The notes beneath the pieces were generated by a model that saw nothing but the letters and a program-made list of their open reading frames with translations, had not been told where the DNA came from and did not search any database. A DNA stretch of 35,737 bases from Vibrio mimicus CAIM 602 (GTDB lineage: Bacteria; Pseudomonadota; Gammaproteobacteria; Enterobacterales; Vibrionaceae), in NCBI RefSeq assembly GCF_000338875.1, contig NZ_AOMO01000040.1, forward strand, positions 1 through 35,737, in the 5' to 3' direction. A program made the translations under genes and the position numbers. Positions within the stretch are counted from its first letter, which is position 1. Every line of letters begins with the position of its first letter. Below, in pieces: positions 26,809-34,495 of the stretch.

Positions 26809-26902
26809 TTTACACCTCTCAGTTATGTGTTCTGCCTTGCGGCTTGAGTAAAGAATAAGCGGGGAGAGTGATGAAGGAAATTTGCTTTTTTTGATTTATT
26901 CA

Positions 26903-26917
26903 ATAGCCACAGACTAT
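26903..26917 (-). promoter_or_regulatory. OxyR-like operator upstream of dps
   Basis: ATAG-N7-CTAT, the exact palindromic half of the OxyR target (ATAG-N7-CTAT-N7-ATAG-N7-CTAT), sits 95 bases before the dps start. The outer quarter sites are only partly matched. The distance suits activation of a minus-strand promoter. It is also 59 bases upstream of the divergent acyltransferase gene. Inference from motif and context. Confidence 0.55.
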
Positions 26918-26975
26918 CAAGGGAGAATGGGATGTGACCTTTTGCAGGAGATTGACTCAAGATTAACAGGCATGG

Positions 26976-28031
26976 ATGAAGAGTATTTATAGTGCAATGA
27001 AAAAACAGGAACTGAATGTGCAGCAACGAGTCTTTTTCTTCGATTTATTGAGAGCGATCGCCGCGGTAGCCGTGATTGCGATCCATGTATTAGGCCCTTA
27101 TCGAGATTTATTGGGGGAGATTCCTTTCGCTGAGTGGTTAACCGCCGTCACGGTTAATGGTGCCAGTCGTTGGGCGGTTCCTGTTTTTATTATGATCTCA
27201 GGAGCGCTCATGTTGAGCGATCATCGGCCTTTTGAGCTGCGTTATTACCTAGAGCGTCGATTGGGTAAAGTGTTTATCCCCTTTGTGGTTTGGTCACTGT
27301 TTTATGCCGTTTTATCTGGTTGTAGTGTCTCTGGCTTTGATGGTGCAATCGCATGGCAAACTTTACTCTCAAGTCCACAGCATGAAACCTATTACCACCT
27401 AGGCTTTTTCTATTACTTTATTCCACTTTATTTAGTGATCCCTTTCCTGCAATGGGGCGTCCAACGTTGGGACAATTCTGCGCTTTACGCTTTAGTGGCG
27501 GTGTGGTTGCTAACCACAGTACTTAATTTGCTAAGGCTAGATGGGCCTTGGAGTAATGATTTGTGGCTATTCTCAGGGTATTTACCGCTCGGTTATCTAC
27601 TTTATCAAAAGTGGCCATTAAACCGCGGGAGTGTATTGGGCATAGCCTTGGTTGGACTGGTTTCACTCTATATTACGGTACATGCTGTGGTGATGCTTAG
27701 TCTGGCCGAGAATGAGTACAGTGTTGGACGTTGGTTTTCATACAAGACGATTAATGTGGTGTTGATTGCGAGTATGGTGTTTATCTTGGCGCGAGCCTTA
27801 GCCACTAAGCTGCCGTTGAGTTGGCAGCGAGGTGCTAGCTTTGTCAGTCGACACAGCTTGGGCATCTATCTATTGCATCCCATTTTTCTCTGGCCAATGA
27901 AAGCGTATGGCTGGTGGCAAGGAAATCCGGTGTGGGTGATCCCACTCTGGGTCGTAATCAGTGGAGTGGGATCGTTATGGGTCAGTTGGCTAGTATCACG
28001 CAGTTCCAAAACACGTTGGTTGCTGCCTTAG
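26976..28031 (+). CDS. Acyltransferase-3 family integral membrane protein
   Basis: 351 residues with about ten predicted membrane helices. The family start FFDLLRAIAAVAVIAIHV (about residues 21-38) includes the conserved R and H of acyltransferase 3 proteins, such as O-acetyltransferases of surface polysaccharides and WecH. The MISGALML and RRLGKVFIPF segments follow. The acceptor is unknown. Start at ATG 26976 (ACAGG upstream) is a guess; ATG 26997 would remove seven residues and is nearly as good. Its stop shares bases with that of the convergent yhhM gene (28028-28031). Confidence 0.87.
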   Translation: MKSIYSAMKKQELNVQQRVFFFDLLRAIAAVAVIAIHVLGPYRDLLGEIPFAEWLTAVTVNGASRWAVPVFIMISGALMLSDHRPFELRYYLERRLGKVFIPFVVWSLFYAVLSGCSVSGFDGAIAWQTLLSSPQHETYYHLGFFYYFIPLYLVIPFLQWGVQRWDNSALYALVAVWLLTTVLNLLRLDGPWSNDLWLFSGYLPLGYLLYQKWPLNRGSVLGIALVGLVSLYITVHAVVMLSLAENEYSVGRWFSYKTINVVLIASMVFILARALATKLPLSWQRGASFVSRHSLGIYLLHPIFLWPMKAYGWWQGNPVWVIPLWVVISGVGSLWVSWLVSRSSKTRWLLP

Positions 28032-28357
28032 CGTTTTAGGGCGAAATGCAGAAATTGGGTGCCACGGTAGGTAAGAGTGCCTTTGTCACCGGGATTGAGC
28101 GCATGGAAATAATGAATGCCAACTTGAAACTCGCGTTTAGGTCCTACACGCCCTTTTTGCACGTAAATCCAAAACTCTTGATCGTCTTGGCCGGGAAGCG
28201 GGTGAGGAATATCGATGACTTGTTTATCCAGAACCGTCACTTCGGCAGTTCGTTCGGGGGCATTCTCTCCATGTAGGTGACGGCGGTAGAAGTGGCTGAA
28301 AAACCAAAGAGCAGCAATAATCAATAAAGCTAAAGAGATCAACAGAGTGTAGGGCAT
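28028..28357 (-). CDS. yhhM: DUF2500 family membrane protein (YhhM-like)
   Basis: 109 residues. One N-terminal transmembrane helix (about 4-22) precedes a small soluble beta-rich domain (40-109) containing VTVLDK and a GDKGTLTYRG turn typical of DUF2500. Function unknown. In E. coli the homologue yhhM lies in rsmD-yhhL-yhhM-yhhN; here it is separated from yhhN by about 1.4 kb holding extra genes, which supports the name but shows rearrangement. The stop codons of this gene and the convergent acyltransferase overlap. Confidence 0.85.
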   Translation of the reverse strand: MPYTLLISLALLIIAALWFFSHFYRRHLHGENAPERTAEVTVLDKQVIDIPHPLPGQDDQEFWIYVQKGRVGPKREFQVGIHYFHALNPGDKGTLTYRGTQFLHFALKR

Positions 28358-28568
28358 GTCCGCCTCCTATGCGAAATACGCAGCCATTTTAGCGAATGGC
28401 GTATTTTGCCAAGCAATTTGTGAGCAGAAAGAGACGTCAGGCAACTATCAGGTAAAATTTTTCGGCTTATCTCACACTTTGTCAGCCGTTGAACTGCTAA
28501 CAATTGGATATTGAGGCTTTGGCTGTTAGAAAGGATGCAAGAAGTGAGGAAAGCGCAGGAGGGCGAAT

Positions 28569-28937
28569 ATGTCAGAAATTGAACAAGTTGTTCTACGTAC
28601 GCGAAAACTCGAAACTTTATTGCGCGAACAATACCATGCTGAAGGGAAAGGTCTGCACCAGTTAGTTACCAGTTGTGAAGAGCGTTTGCCGCATGATGTG
28701 ATAAAGAAACTCCGCTATGTCGCTACGATTCGCAACAAGATTGTGCATGAAGACGATTTCCGATTAGACGATCGCAAAGCTTTTTTGGCCGTTTGCCAAG
28801 AGTGCGAGGATGAGTTAACCCCAAGAAGTGGAAAGTTTGTTTGGCGTATCGCTTTTATGTTGATGATGTTGATCACACTAGGTGCCATTTTTTTCTATTA
28901 CTGGCATTGGGAAGAGCTTTCGCAACATTTCCAATAG
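28569..28937 (+). CDS. HEPN-like DUF4145 protein with C-terminal membrane anchor
   Basis: 122 residues. The cytoplasmic helical part (1-90) resembles DUF4145, a HEPN-superfamily domain, and contains the signature R-N-x3-H (R55, N56, H60 in RNKIVH). That arrangement matches the catalytic motif of HEPN ribonucleases. A C-terminal transmembrane helix (about 92-112) would tether it to the inner membrane, with Trp residues at the interface. GGAGGG ahead of ATG 28569 is a strong ribosome site. No nucleotidyltransferase antitoxin gene is adjacent. Whether it cleaves RNA or only binds partners is unknown. It converges on the 26-codon ORF and shares its terminator. Confidence 0.75.
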   Translation: MSEIEQVVLRTRKLETLLREQYHAEGKGLHQLVTSCEERLPHDVIKKLRYVATIRNKIVHEDDFRLDDRKAFLAVCQECEDELTPRSGKFVWRIAFMLMMLITLGAIFFYYWHWEELSQHFQ

Positions 28938-28953
28938 ATAGAAATTAAGAAAA

Positions 28954-28982
28954 CAAAAAAGGACGCCATGCGTCCTTTTTGG
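28954..28982. terminator. Bidirectional terminator
   Basis: Stem GGACGC/GCGTCC with a CAT loop, flanked by six A on the left and five T on the right. It is an intrinsic terminator for the plus-strand HEPN-like gene (stop 28937) and for the minus-strand miniprotein (stop 28998). Confidence 0.92.
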
Positions 28983-28997
28983 TTTTTAAACATTGAC

Positions 28998-29078
28998 TTA
29001 GTACATCATGGGCAGTGTCATTAGGCCAATGATTACTGCGATCATAACGAGTCCTTGTTTCTGAGATGAAGAAATCAT
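28998..29078 (-). CDS. Predicted 26-residue single-pass membrane miniprotein
   Basis: Too short for usual gene finding but with a full set of signals. ATG 29078 has AAGGAG seven bases upstream (29086-29091). A promoter-like pair lies 40-68 bases upstream of the start codon, and an intrinsic terminator starts 16 bases past the TAA. The product has a polar start (MISSSQKQG) and a hydrophobic remainder (residues 10-26) with five Met, enough for one membrane helix. I do not recognise the family. Small single-pass proteins of this size often modulate membrane enzymes, but no partner can be named from context. Confidence 0.7.
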   Translation of the reverse strand: MISSSQKQGLVMIAVIIGLMTLPMMY

Positions 29079-29117
29079 AACACTGCTCCTTTATTTGTTT
29101 ACTCATTCTGTAAAAAA

Positions 29118-29146
29118 AGAATAGATCATTTAGTCAGGTTGATCAA
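29118..29146 (-). promoter_or_regulatory. Sigma-70-type promoter of the miniprotein gene
   Basis: On the minus strand: -35 TTGATC (29141-29146), 17-bp spacer, -10 TATTCT (29118-29123). Four of six consensus matches in each box and ideal spacing predict a start near 29111, giving a leader of about 32 bases that carries the ribosome site. Confidence 0.55.
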
Positions 29147-29817
29147 TAGATCTGAGGCTAAAGTTTAAAAAAACACAGTTCTTTTACTTTATTGACCTAT
29201 TCTGGACAGAGTAAAGTCCTACTTTTGGGCTGTTTTAATCGTAATCGCAATGCGTGTTTATTATCCGTTCCTGATTTTAAGTTGTTGTTTTTAATTGTTT
29301 TGATTGTTGCTTTTTTATGGTTGAGCTTTGTTCTGTTTGTACTTATATGCTTTTGTCCTGGTTTGAGTGATGGGGTTTGGCAAATTGCCAATTTATGAGA
29401 AATTGAAATAGCTTGTCGAGAGTAAATGTCATTTGCCTATCTGGTCTGATGAGGTGTATTGATATTTTGTAATAGAAATGCAGTGTTTTTGATTAAATTA
29501 TTTTTGGTTCTTCATTTTATGGCATTTAAATTTTAATCGATTGATTTTTATTGTTTTTATTAGTTTAAATTTTTAGCTTAATATGATTATTTAGCCTGTA
29601 TGTCTTGTGTTTATTTGTTTGTTTTTCTAATAATTTAACTTATTCGACCTTTGTTGCTTGTTTTTGTGAGTTTGTCAGATTGTTGTCGTTCAAGGGAATC
29701 ATTACTATTTTGTATAGCCGCTTAAAGTAGGATTCGCTAGCAAGATCCAACTTTTTGCGTTCACAACTGGACATCAAAGGTGAGATCCCTACACTGGCGA
29801 CAGTTTAGGTTAGAGGT
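29147..29817. other. AT-rich intergenic stretch before yhhN
   Basis: About 670 bases with no gene I can support. It is markedly AT-rich, with long T-rich runs on the plus strand (especially 29460-29680), unlike the core on each side. A TTG-started frame at 29192-29398 would encode a 68-residue hydrophobic peptide but lacks a ribosome site. The last 120 bases before yhhN are of normal composition and probably hold its promoter. Possible readings are an H-NS-bound silenced region, a decayed gene, or a long leader. Confidence 0.6.
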
Positions 29818-30447
29818 ATGGGCATGTTGAGCTGGATTTCTGTCGTGTTGTCGGGGTTTATCAGCATTTCTGCTTATGAAGATCAAAAAGTTAAACAGGC
29901 TGTGTTCTTCAGAATGTTCAGTCTATTTCTGCTGATTATGATCATCTGGGAACGACACTCTCACGCTACCCCCGCGCTGGTATGGATATCACTTGGGCTT
30001 GCTGTTTCTATGCTCGCACATGGTATGCGCTTGAACGTTCGTTACCATCGAGCCAGTTTTGTGCTGTTTTTGGTTGCTCAACTCTTTTTTAGTAAAGCTT
30101 TTTGGGTGCAACTCTCAGGCGCAATGGTGTGGTGGTTGCCCGCATTATTAGTCGCTGCCAGCATCGTGGCTTTTTTCTTGTTACTACCCCAAATTGATAC
30201 TTTGATTTTCCCCGTCACTATCATGGGGCTTATGCTGGTTCAAATGACTTGGGCAGCAGGAGAGTTATGGTTGCAAGATGTCACACTTGCGTCTGCGGCG
30301 GGGTTTCTTGGCTGCCTCGTTTATATTCTTTCGGCAACTCTGTTAGCCATTCACGATTATCGACGGCCGTTACCTCTGGGCCATTATCTGATATCGACAA
30401 CTTATCTCGCGGCTCAAGCGTTGATTTCTGCCTCTCTCGTGCTCTAA
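29818..30447 (+). CDS. yhhN: YhhN/TMEM86 family membrane protein (lysoplasmalogenase-like)
   Basis: 209 residues with seven to eight predicted transmembrane helices, typical of the YhhN family. Human TMEM86B of this family hydrolyses lysoplasmalogen; the bacterial role is not settled. Conserved segments include the Asp/Glu-bearing helices around 50-75 and the C-terminal HDYRRPLPLGHYLIS. ATG 29818 follows TTAGAGGT, a fair ribosome site. It ends at a terminator shared with yhhL. The place near rsmD/yhhL matches E. coli. Confidence 0.85.
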   Translation: MGMLSWISVVLSGFISISAYEDQKVKQAVFFRMFSLFLLIMIIWERHSHATPALVWISLGLAVSMLAHGMRLNVRYHRASFVLFLVAQLFFSKAFWVQLSGAMVWWLPALLVAASIVAFFLLLPQIDTLIFPVTIMGLMLVQMTWAAGELWLQDVTLASAAGFLGCLVYILSATLLAIHDYRRPLPLGHYLISTTYLAAQALISASLVL

Positions 30448-30461
30448 CCTAACTTCGACAC

Positions 30462-30490
30462 AAAAAAAACCGCCTTACGGCGGTTTTTTT
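30462..30490. terminator. Bidirectional terminator between yhhN and yhhL
   Basis: Stem ACCGCC/GGCGGT with a 4-nt TTAC loop, preceded by eight A and followed by seven T. The T run overlaps the yhhL stop codon (30489-30491), so on the minus strand termination occurs immediately after translation ends. Confidence 0.92.
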
Positions 30491-30755
30491 ACATCATATA
30501 TTTACGGCGAATGTCCAACAGGGCAAAAATGCCGAAGATCAGTATCGACCATTTCTCCCAACGTTTTAAAGGTACCTTATCGCCAAAAGCGCCGATGAAA
30601 ATCAGCATTTGCAAGCCATGCATGATCAGTAAAAACGCGGTCATGATGTAGAGAGCGATTGCTGCATTACCCGGAAATGGTGTGATGATATTGACCAGCA
30701 AAACCAACCACACAAAGCCGATGGCCGCTTTGGCTAACCAGAGTAGTGCTTTCAT
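30489..30755 (-). CDS. yhhL: DUF1145 family membrane protein (YhhL)
   Basis: 88 residues with three predicted membrane helices (about 4-22, 30-52 and 66-80) and a basic C-terminus (RRKYMM). Function unknown. The start ATG 30755 overlaps the rsmD stop by four bases (ATGA), so it is coupled to rsmD translation; GGGAAG lies upstream. The longer open frame to 30821 is within rsmD and unconserved. rsmD-yhhL pairing is the same in E. coli. Confidence 0.9.
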   Translation of the reverse strand: MKALLWLAKAAIGFVWLVLLVNIITPFPGNAAIALYIMTAFLLIMHGLQMLIFIGAFGDKVPLKRWEKWSILIFGIFALLDIRRKYMM

Positions 30756-31351
30756 TGTTCTTCCCTTATAAACAGCCGATAACAGACTTGTCCGGCACTC
30801 TTTTCTCGATGCAGATGCCAATGAGAGGGTAATTCAGTCAGTGGCAGCTCTTTTTCGCACTCAATATAAATCATCGCTTGTGGCGAGAGCCAACCGTTTT
30901 GCTCTAGTAACTGAGTGGTTTCCTGTAACAAACCTTGTCGAAAAGGTGGATCAATAAACACCACGTCATAAGGTTTGCCTGATTGTCGCAGAAAGGCGAG
31001 TGCATCCGTGTGAATAAGCTCAATATTTTCCGCTTTGAGGCTCAGTACATTCGTTTTCAATTGATTAAACGCGAGAGGGTTCAGCTCCAGCATAGTCACT
31101 TGACTTGCTTGGCGTGAAGCACATTCAAAGCCCAACCCACCCGAACCAGCAAAGAGATCGAGACAGCGTGACTGCGGTACTTCTTGAGCTAACCAGTTGA
31201 ATAGAGTTTCTTTGACTCTATCGGTCGTTGGGCGCAACCCTTCGGCATCATGAACGGGCAGTTTTCGGCCGCGCCACAGACCGCTAATAATCCGAACTTG
31301 CCCAGTAGGGGCCTTTTTTTGTGATGGGTTTGGCTGGCGACGTCTTTGCAT
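30752..31351 (-). CDS. rsmD: 16S rRNA m2G966 methyltransferase
   Basis: 199 residues. Methylates N2 of G966 in 16S rRNA in the small subunit. The N-terminal RIISGLWRGRKLP and LRPTTDRVKETLFNWL segments, SAM motif I DLFAGSGGLGFE (65-76) and catalytic DPPF (134-137) are all intact. The first 15 residues are basic. The ribosome site before ATG 31351 is poor. Divergent from ftsY by 202 bases; the same divergent arrangement is usual in gammaproteobacteria. Confidence 0.96.
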   Translation of the reverse strand: MQRRRQPNPSQKKAPTGQVRIISGLWRGRKLPVHDAEGLRPTTDRVKETLFNWLAQEVPQSRCLDLFAGSGGLGFECASRQASQVTMLELNPLAFNQLKTNVLSLKAENIELIHTDALAFLRQSGKPYDVVFIDPPFRQGLLQETTQLLEQNGWLSPQAMIYIECEKELPLTELPSHWHLHREKSAGQVCYRLFIREEQ

Positions 31352-31358
31352 AGATTTT

Positions 31359-31386
31359 TTGACCGCTAATTAAGTGTTACTATAAC
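31359..31386 (+). promoter_or_regulatory. Sigma-70 promoter for ftsYEX
   Basis: -35 TTGACC (31359-31364), 16-bp spacer, -10 TATAAC (31381-31386): five of six matches in each box. It gives a leader of about 160 bases before ftsY. Confidence 0.65.
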
Positions 31387-31485
31387 TCACTTGTCAGCCA
31401 TTCGGCGGGACAACCCGAGTTAACATAAAAAACTTGGCAAAGTGTACCAAGCGAAGCAAAAAGTTTTCACTGCTTTGTCATTTTT

Positions 31486-31517
31486 CTTTTCTGGCCCACG
31501 ATAATGGCCAAGAAAAG
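31486..31517 (+). promoter_or_regulatory. Hairpin in the ftsY leader
   Basis: CTTTTCTGGCC (31486-31496) pairs with GGCCAAGAAAAG (31506-31517) with one bulge around a 9-nt loop. It lies 36 bases before the ftsY start codon. No T-tract follows. Possible translational or stability element. Confidence 0.4.
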
Positions 31518-31553
31518 TCTGTATTCAAATAAAGCGATTCAGGATAGCTCCAG

Positions 31554-32708
31554 ATGACGGAAAAAAAGAAGCGTGGCTTGTTGTCATGGCTTGGATTTGG
31601 TGACGAAGAGAAAAACCAAACCACTTCAACGGATACTCAAACGCAGGATGAACCACAAAGCCAACCCGAAGTTGAAGCGGTTGCGATTCAAGCTGAAACT
31701 GCGTTAACAGAAACAGAAACAGAAACAGAAACAGAAGAAATTGCGGTTGTCGAACCAACACGTATTGTGGAGCAAGAGAAACCGACCGAAAATTTCTTTG
31801 CACGTTTAAAACGTAGCCTTAGCCGTACGAAAGCCAATATTGGTGCAGGCTTCTTTGGTCTGTTCAAAGGCAAGAAAATTGATGATGAGTTGTTTGAAGA
31901 GCTCGAAGAACAACTGCTGATTGCCGATGTCGGGATGGATACCACCACCAAAATCATCACGAATTTGACGGCGAAAGCCTCTCGCCAACAACTACGTGAT
32001 GGTGAAGCGCTGTATGGTCTGCTTAAAGAAGAGATGACGGAGATTTTGGCTCAGGTTGAGCAGCCACTTGTGATTGAGACCGATAAGAAACCTTACGTGA
32101 TCTTGATGGTGGGTGTGAATGGCGTGGGTAAAACCACCACGATCGGTAAGCTTGCCAAACAGTTCCAAGCGCAAGGCAAGAAAGTGATGCTGGCTGCGGG
32201 CGATACTTTCCGTGCTGCCGCTGTTGAGCAGTTACAAGTATGGGGTGAGCGTAACCAAGTTCCTGTAATCGCTCAGCATACAGGTGCAGACAGTGCATCG
32301 GTTATTTATGATGCGATTGAAGCGGCGAAAGCGCGCGGTATTGATGTGGTCATCGCGGATACGGCTGGTCGTCTGCAAAACAAAAGTAACTTGATGGAAG
32401 AGCTGCGCAAAATTGTTCGAGTGATGAAGAAAATTGACGATAGCGCACCACACGAAATCATGTTGACGCTGGATGCTGGCACAGGGCAAAACGCGATCAG
32501 TCAGGCGAAGCTATTTAGTGAAGTCGCTCCTATTACAGGCATTACACTCACTAAGCTGGACGGCACAGCCAAAGGCGGTGTGATTTTCGCGATTGCCGAT
32601 CAATTCCAGATCCCAATCCGTTATATCGGTGTCGGTGAGAAAATTGACGACTTACGTCCATTTGCAACACAAGAGTTTATCGACGCGCTGTTTAGCCGCG
32701 AAGAGTAA
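31554..32708 (+). CDS. ftsY: Signal recognition particle receptor FtsY
   Basis: 384 residues (E. coli 497, which has a longer acidic region). SRP receptor GTPase that docks ribosome-nascent chain complexes at the inner membrane. The acidic Glu/Thr/Gln-rich A domain (about 15-75) includes five Thr-Glu repeats. The NG domain follows with G1 GVNGVGKTTT (near 186-195), DTAGR (near 268), TKLDG (near 333) and the C-terminal GVGEKIDDLRPF. An amphipathic basic helix around 77-95 is the lipid-binding element. AGGA upstream of ATG 31554. First of ftsY-ftsE-ftsX, with a 48-base gap to ftsE. Confidence 0.97.
   Translation: MTEKKKRGLLSWLGFGDEEKNQTTSTDTQTQDEPQSQPEVEAVAIQAETALTETETETETEEIAVVEPTRIVEQEKPTENFFARLKRSLSRTKANIGAGFFGLFKGKKIDDELFEELEEQLLIADVGMDTTTKIITNLTAKASRQQLRDGEALYGLLKEEMTEILAQVEQPLVIETDKKPYVILMVGVNGVGKTTTIGKLAKQFQAQGKKVMLAAGDTFRAAAVEQLQVWGERNQVPVIAQHTGADSASVIYDAIEAAKARGIDVVIADTAGRLQNKSNLMEELRKIVRVMKKIDDSAPHEIMLTLDAGTGQNAISQAKLFSEVAPITGITLTKLDGTAKGGVIFAIADQFQIPIRYIGVGEKIDDLRPFATQEFIDALFSREE
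31707..31736 (+). repeat. Hexanucleotide tandem repeat in ftsY
   Basis: Five perfect copies of ACAGAA encode an alternating Thr-Glu run in the acidic domain. The 6-bp unit keeps the reading frame, so copy-number change would only alter linker length. Confidence 0.9.
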
Positions 32709-32756
32709 CCAAATCTGAGTTGGCATAGTGTGCCAGCCTTGTCAGGGGGAGACGGC

Positions 32757-33431
32757 GTGATCAGATTTCAGCAAGTCAGTAAAGCGTATCGAGGTGGACG
32801 ACAAGCGCTACAGAAAGTGGATTTTCACTTACGGCGTGGTGAAATGGCCTTTCTTGGTGGCCATTCTGGGGCAGGGAAAAGCACTCTGCTCAAGCTGATT
32901 TGTGCCATTGAACGTCCCACCGATGGCAAAATTAGCTTTAATGGTCACGACATTACTCGTATCCCTAACAAGGATATTCCTTTTTTGCGCCGCAACATTG
33001 GGATTGTGTTCCAAGACCATCGCCTGCTGATGGATCGCAGTATCTATGACAATGTCGCGTTACCGATGCGTATTGAATCGATAGCGGAAAATGAAATTAA
33101 GCGCCGGGTATCTGCCGCGCTCGATAAAACGGGATTGCTTGATAAAGCCCGCTGTCTGCCAAGCCAGCTTTCTGGTGGCGAACAGCAGCGAGTAGGGATT
33201 GCCCGAGCCGTCGTAAACCGCCCGACATTATTACTGGCGGATGAACCGACAGGTAACTTGGATCCTGAGCTTTCCAACCGAGTGCTACGTTTGTTTGAAG
33301 AGTTTAATCGCGCGGGTGTGACCATCCTGCTGGCGACGCACGATATTCATCTGGTGAATTCGCGTCCGCAATATCGTCATCTGGAACTCAATCAGGGTTT
33401 TTTAAGTGAGGTAGCGGATTATGGCTGTTAA
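32757..33431 (+). CDS. ftsE: Cell division ATP-binding protein FtsE
   Basis: 224-residue ABC ATPase. Works with FtsX at the septal ring to activate periplasmic peptidoglycan hydrolysis through EnvC-type partners. Walker [10 protein letters not shown] at 35-43, signature LSGGEQQ near 138-144, Walker B LLLADEP near 159-165 and the switch His in ATHD are intact. The start is GTG 32757, preceded by AGGGGGAG, giving the family start [11 protein letters not shown]. An upstream GTG at 32730 adds nine unconserved residues. Its end overlaps ftsX by 11 bases. Confidence 0.97.
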   Translation: MIRFQQVSKAYRGGRQALQKVDFHLRRGEMAFLGGHSGAGKSTLLKLICAIERPTDGKISFNGHDITRIPNKDIPFLRRNIGIVFQDHRLLMDRSIYDNVALPMRIESIAENEIKRRVSAALDKTGLLDKARCLPSQLSGGEQQRVGIARAVVNRPTLLLADEPTGNLDPELSNRVLRLFEEFNRAGVTILLATHDIHLVNSRPQYRHLELNQGFLSEVADYGC

Positions 33432-34404
33432 GCCGGGTAACAAGAAAATCAGCAAAACGACCAAAAGCAAACCGCGCGATGTCAAACGAGCAAAAACGGA
33501 TAGCTTTCTCGCGATTCATCTGAAACAGGCGAAAGTTTCATTTGCCGCGTTATGGCGACGCCCGCTTGGTAACATATTGACCTTGGCGGTGATTTCCATG
33601 GCATTGGCACTGCCTGCCAGTTTGTATCTGCTGAGTAAGAACATCGCTTCCGTTGCTGAGCGAGTGGCTGGGCCTTCTCAACTCAGTGTTTACTTACAAA
33701 CCGATATTCCCGAACCACGAGTCATTGTATTAAAAGATGATTTAGAACGTCGTGATGAAGTGGCCCAAGTGAGTTATATCTCGCCACAACAAGGTTTAGA
33801 TGATTTAAGTCAGTATGCAGGTTTTGAGCAAGCCATTAGCCTGCTCGATAATGCCACTTTACCAGCGGTGCTCGTAGTGACACCGAAGGTGGATAATCGG
33901 CAGCAAATCCAAACCTTAGCGCAAGCTATACAAGCTGAAGATGGTGTAACCGATGTGCGTATGGATGAGGATTGGTTTGCCCGTTTGGATGCCATTCGTC
34001 ACTTAGCGACCATCGTGGTGATCAGCTTATCTAGCTTAATGCTGATGTCGGTATTTTTGATTGTGGGCAATACGCTACGTTTTAATGTTCAAGCCAACAA
34101 AGAAGAGATCCAAACCATGAAACTCATCGGCGCGACCGATGCGTATATTCTGCGTCCTTACCTTTATTCGGGGATGTGGTTTGGTTTGCTCGGTGCTGTA
34201 GCTGCATGGTTATTGACGGCATTAATGACGGTTCTACTCAATGGCGCGGTTGAAGCACTCGCTCAGTTGTATGACAGCCGTTTCCGTTTGATTGGTCTTG
34301 GCTGGGATGAATCGCTACTGCTTTTGATGCTCGGCGTATTCCTCGGATGTGTTGCGGCAAAAGTCTCTGCGCAACGACATTTAAAAGAAATTGAACCTGT
34401 TTAG
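33421..34404 (+). CDS. ftsX: Cell division membrane protein FtsX
   Basis: 327 residues (E. coli 352). Permease-like partner of FtsE that passes its ATPase cycle to periplasmic hydrolase activators. Basic cytoplasmic N-terminus (1-48), first membrane helix (about 51-72), large periplasmic domain (about 75-195), then three helices (about 200-222, 248-272 and 292-313). The ATG lies inside the end of ftsE, so the pair is translationally coupled. rpoH follows after 169 bases with its own promoter. Confidence 0.96.
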   Translation: MAVKPGNKKISKTTKSKPRDVKRAKTDSFLAIHLKQAKVSFAALWRRPLGNILTLAVISMALALPASLYLLSKNIASVAERVAGPSQLSVYLQTDIPEPRVIVLKDDLERRDEVAQVSYISPQQGLDDLSQYAGFEQAISLLDNATLPAVLVVTPKVDNRQQIQTLAQAIQAEDGVTDVRMDEDWFARLDAIRHLATIVVISLSSLMLMSVFLIVGNTLRFNVQANKEEIQTMKLIGATDAYILRPYLYSGMWFGLLGAVAAWLLTALMTVLLNGAVEALAQLYDSRFRLIGLGWDESLLLLMLGVFLGCVAAKVSAQRHLKEIEPV

Positions 34405-34456
34405 GTGACAACGGTCATAAATGGGCGGTTGATTCAAAGTTGAGGCTGAACTTGAC

Positions 34457-34484
34457 TTGAGTTGCACTTTTGTTTATGCATAAT
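34457..34484 (+). promoter_or_regulatory. Likely sigma-70 promoter of rpoH
   Basis: -35 TTGAGT (34457-34462), 16-bp spacer, -10 CATAAT (34479-34484), predicting a start near 34491. I looked for a sigma-E type promoter as in E. coli and found only a weak GAACTT with no matching -10. Confidence 0.5.
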
Positions 34485-34495
34485 GACCAGTCAAA

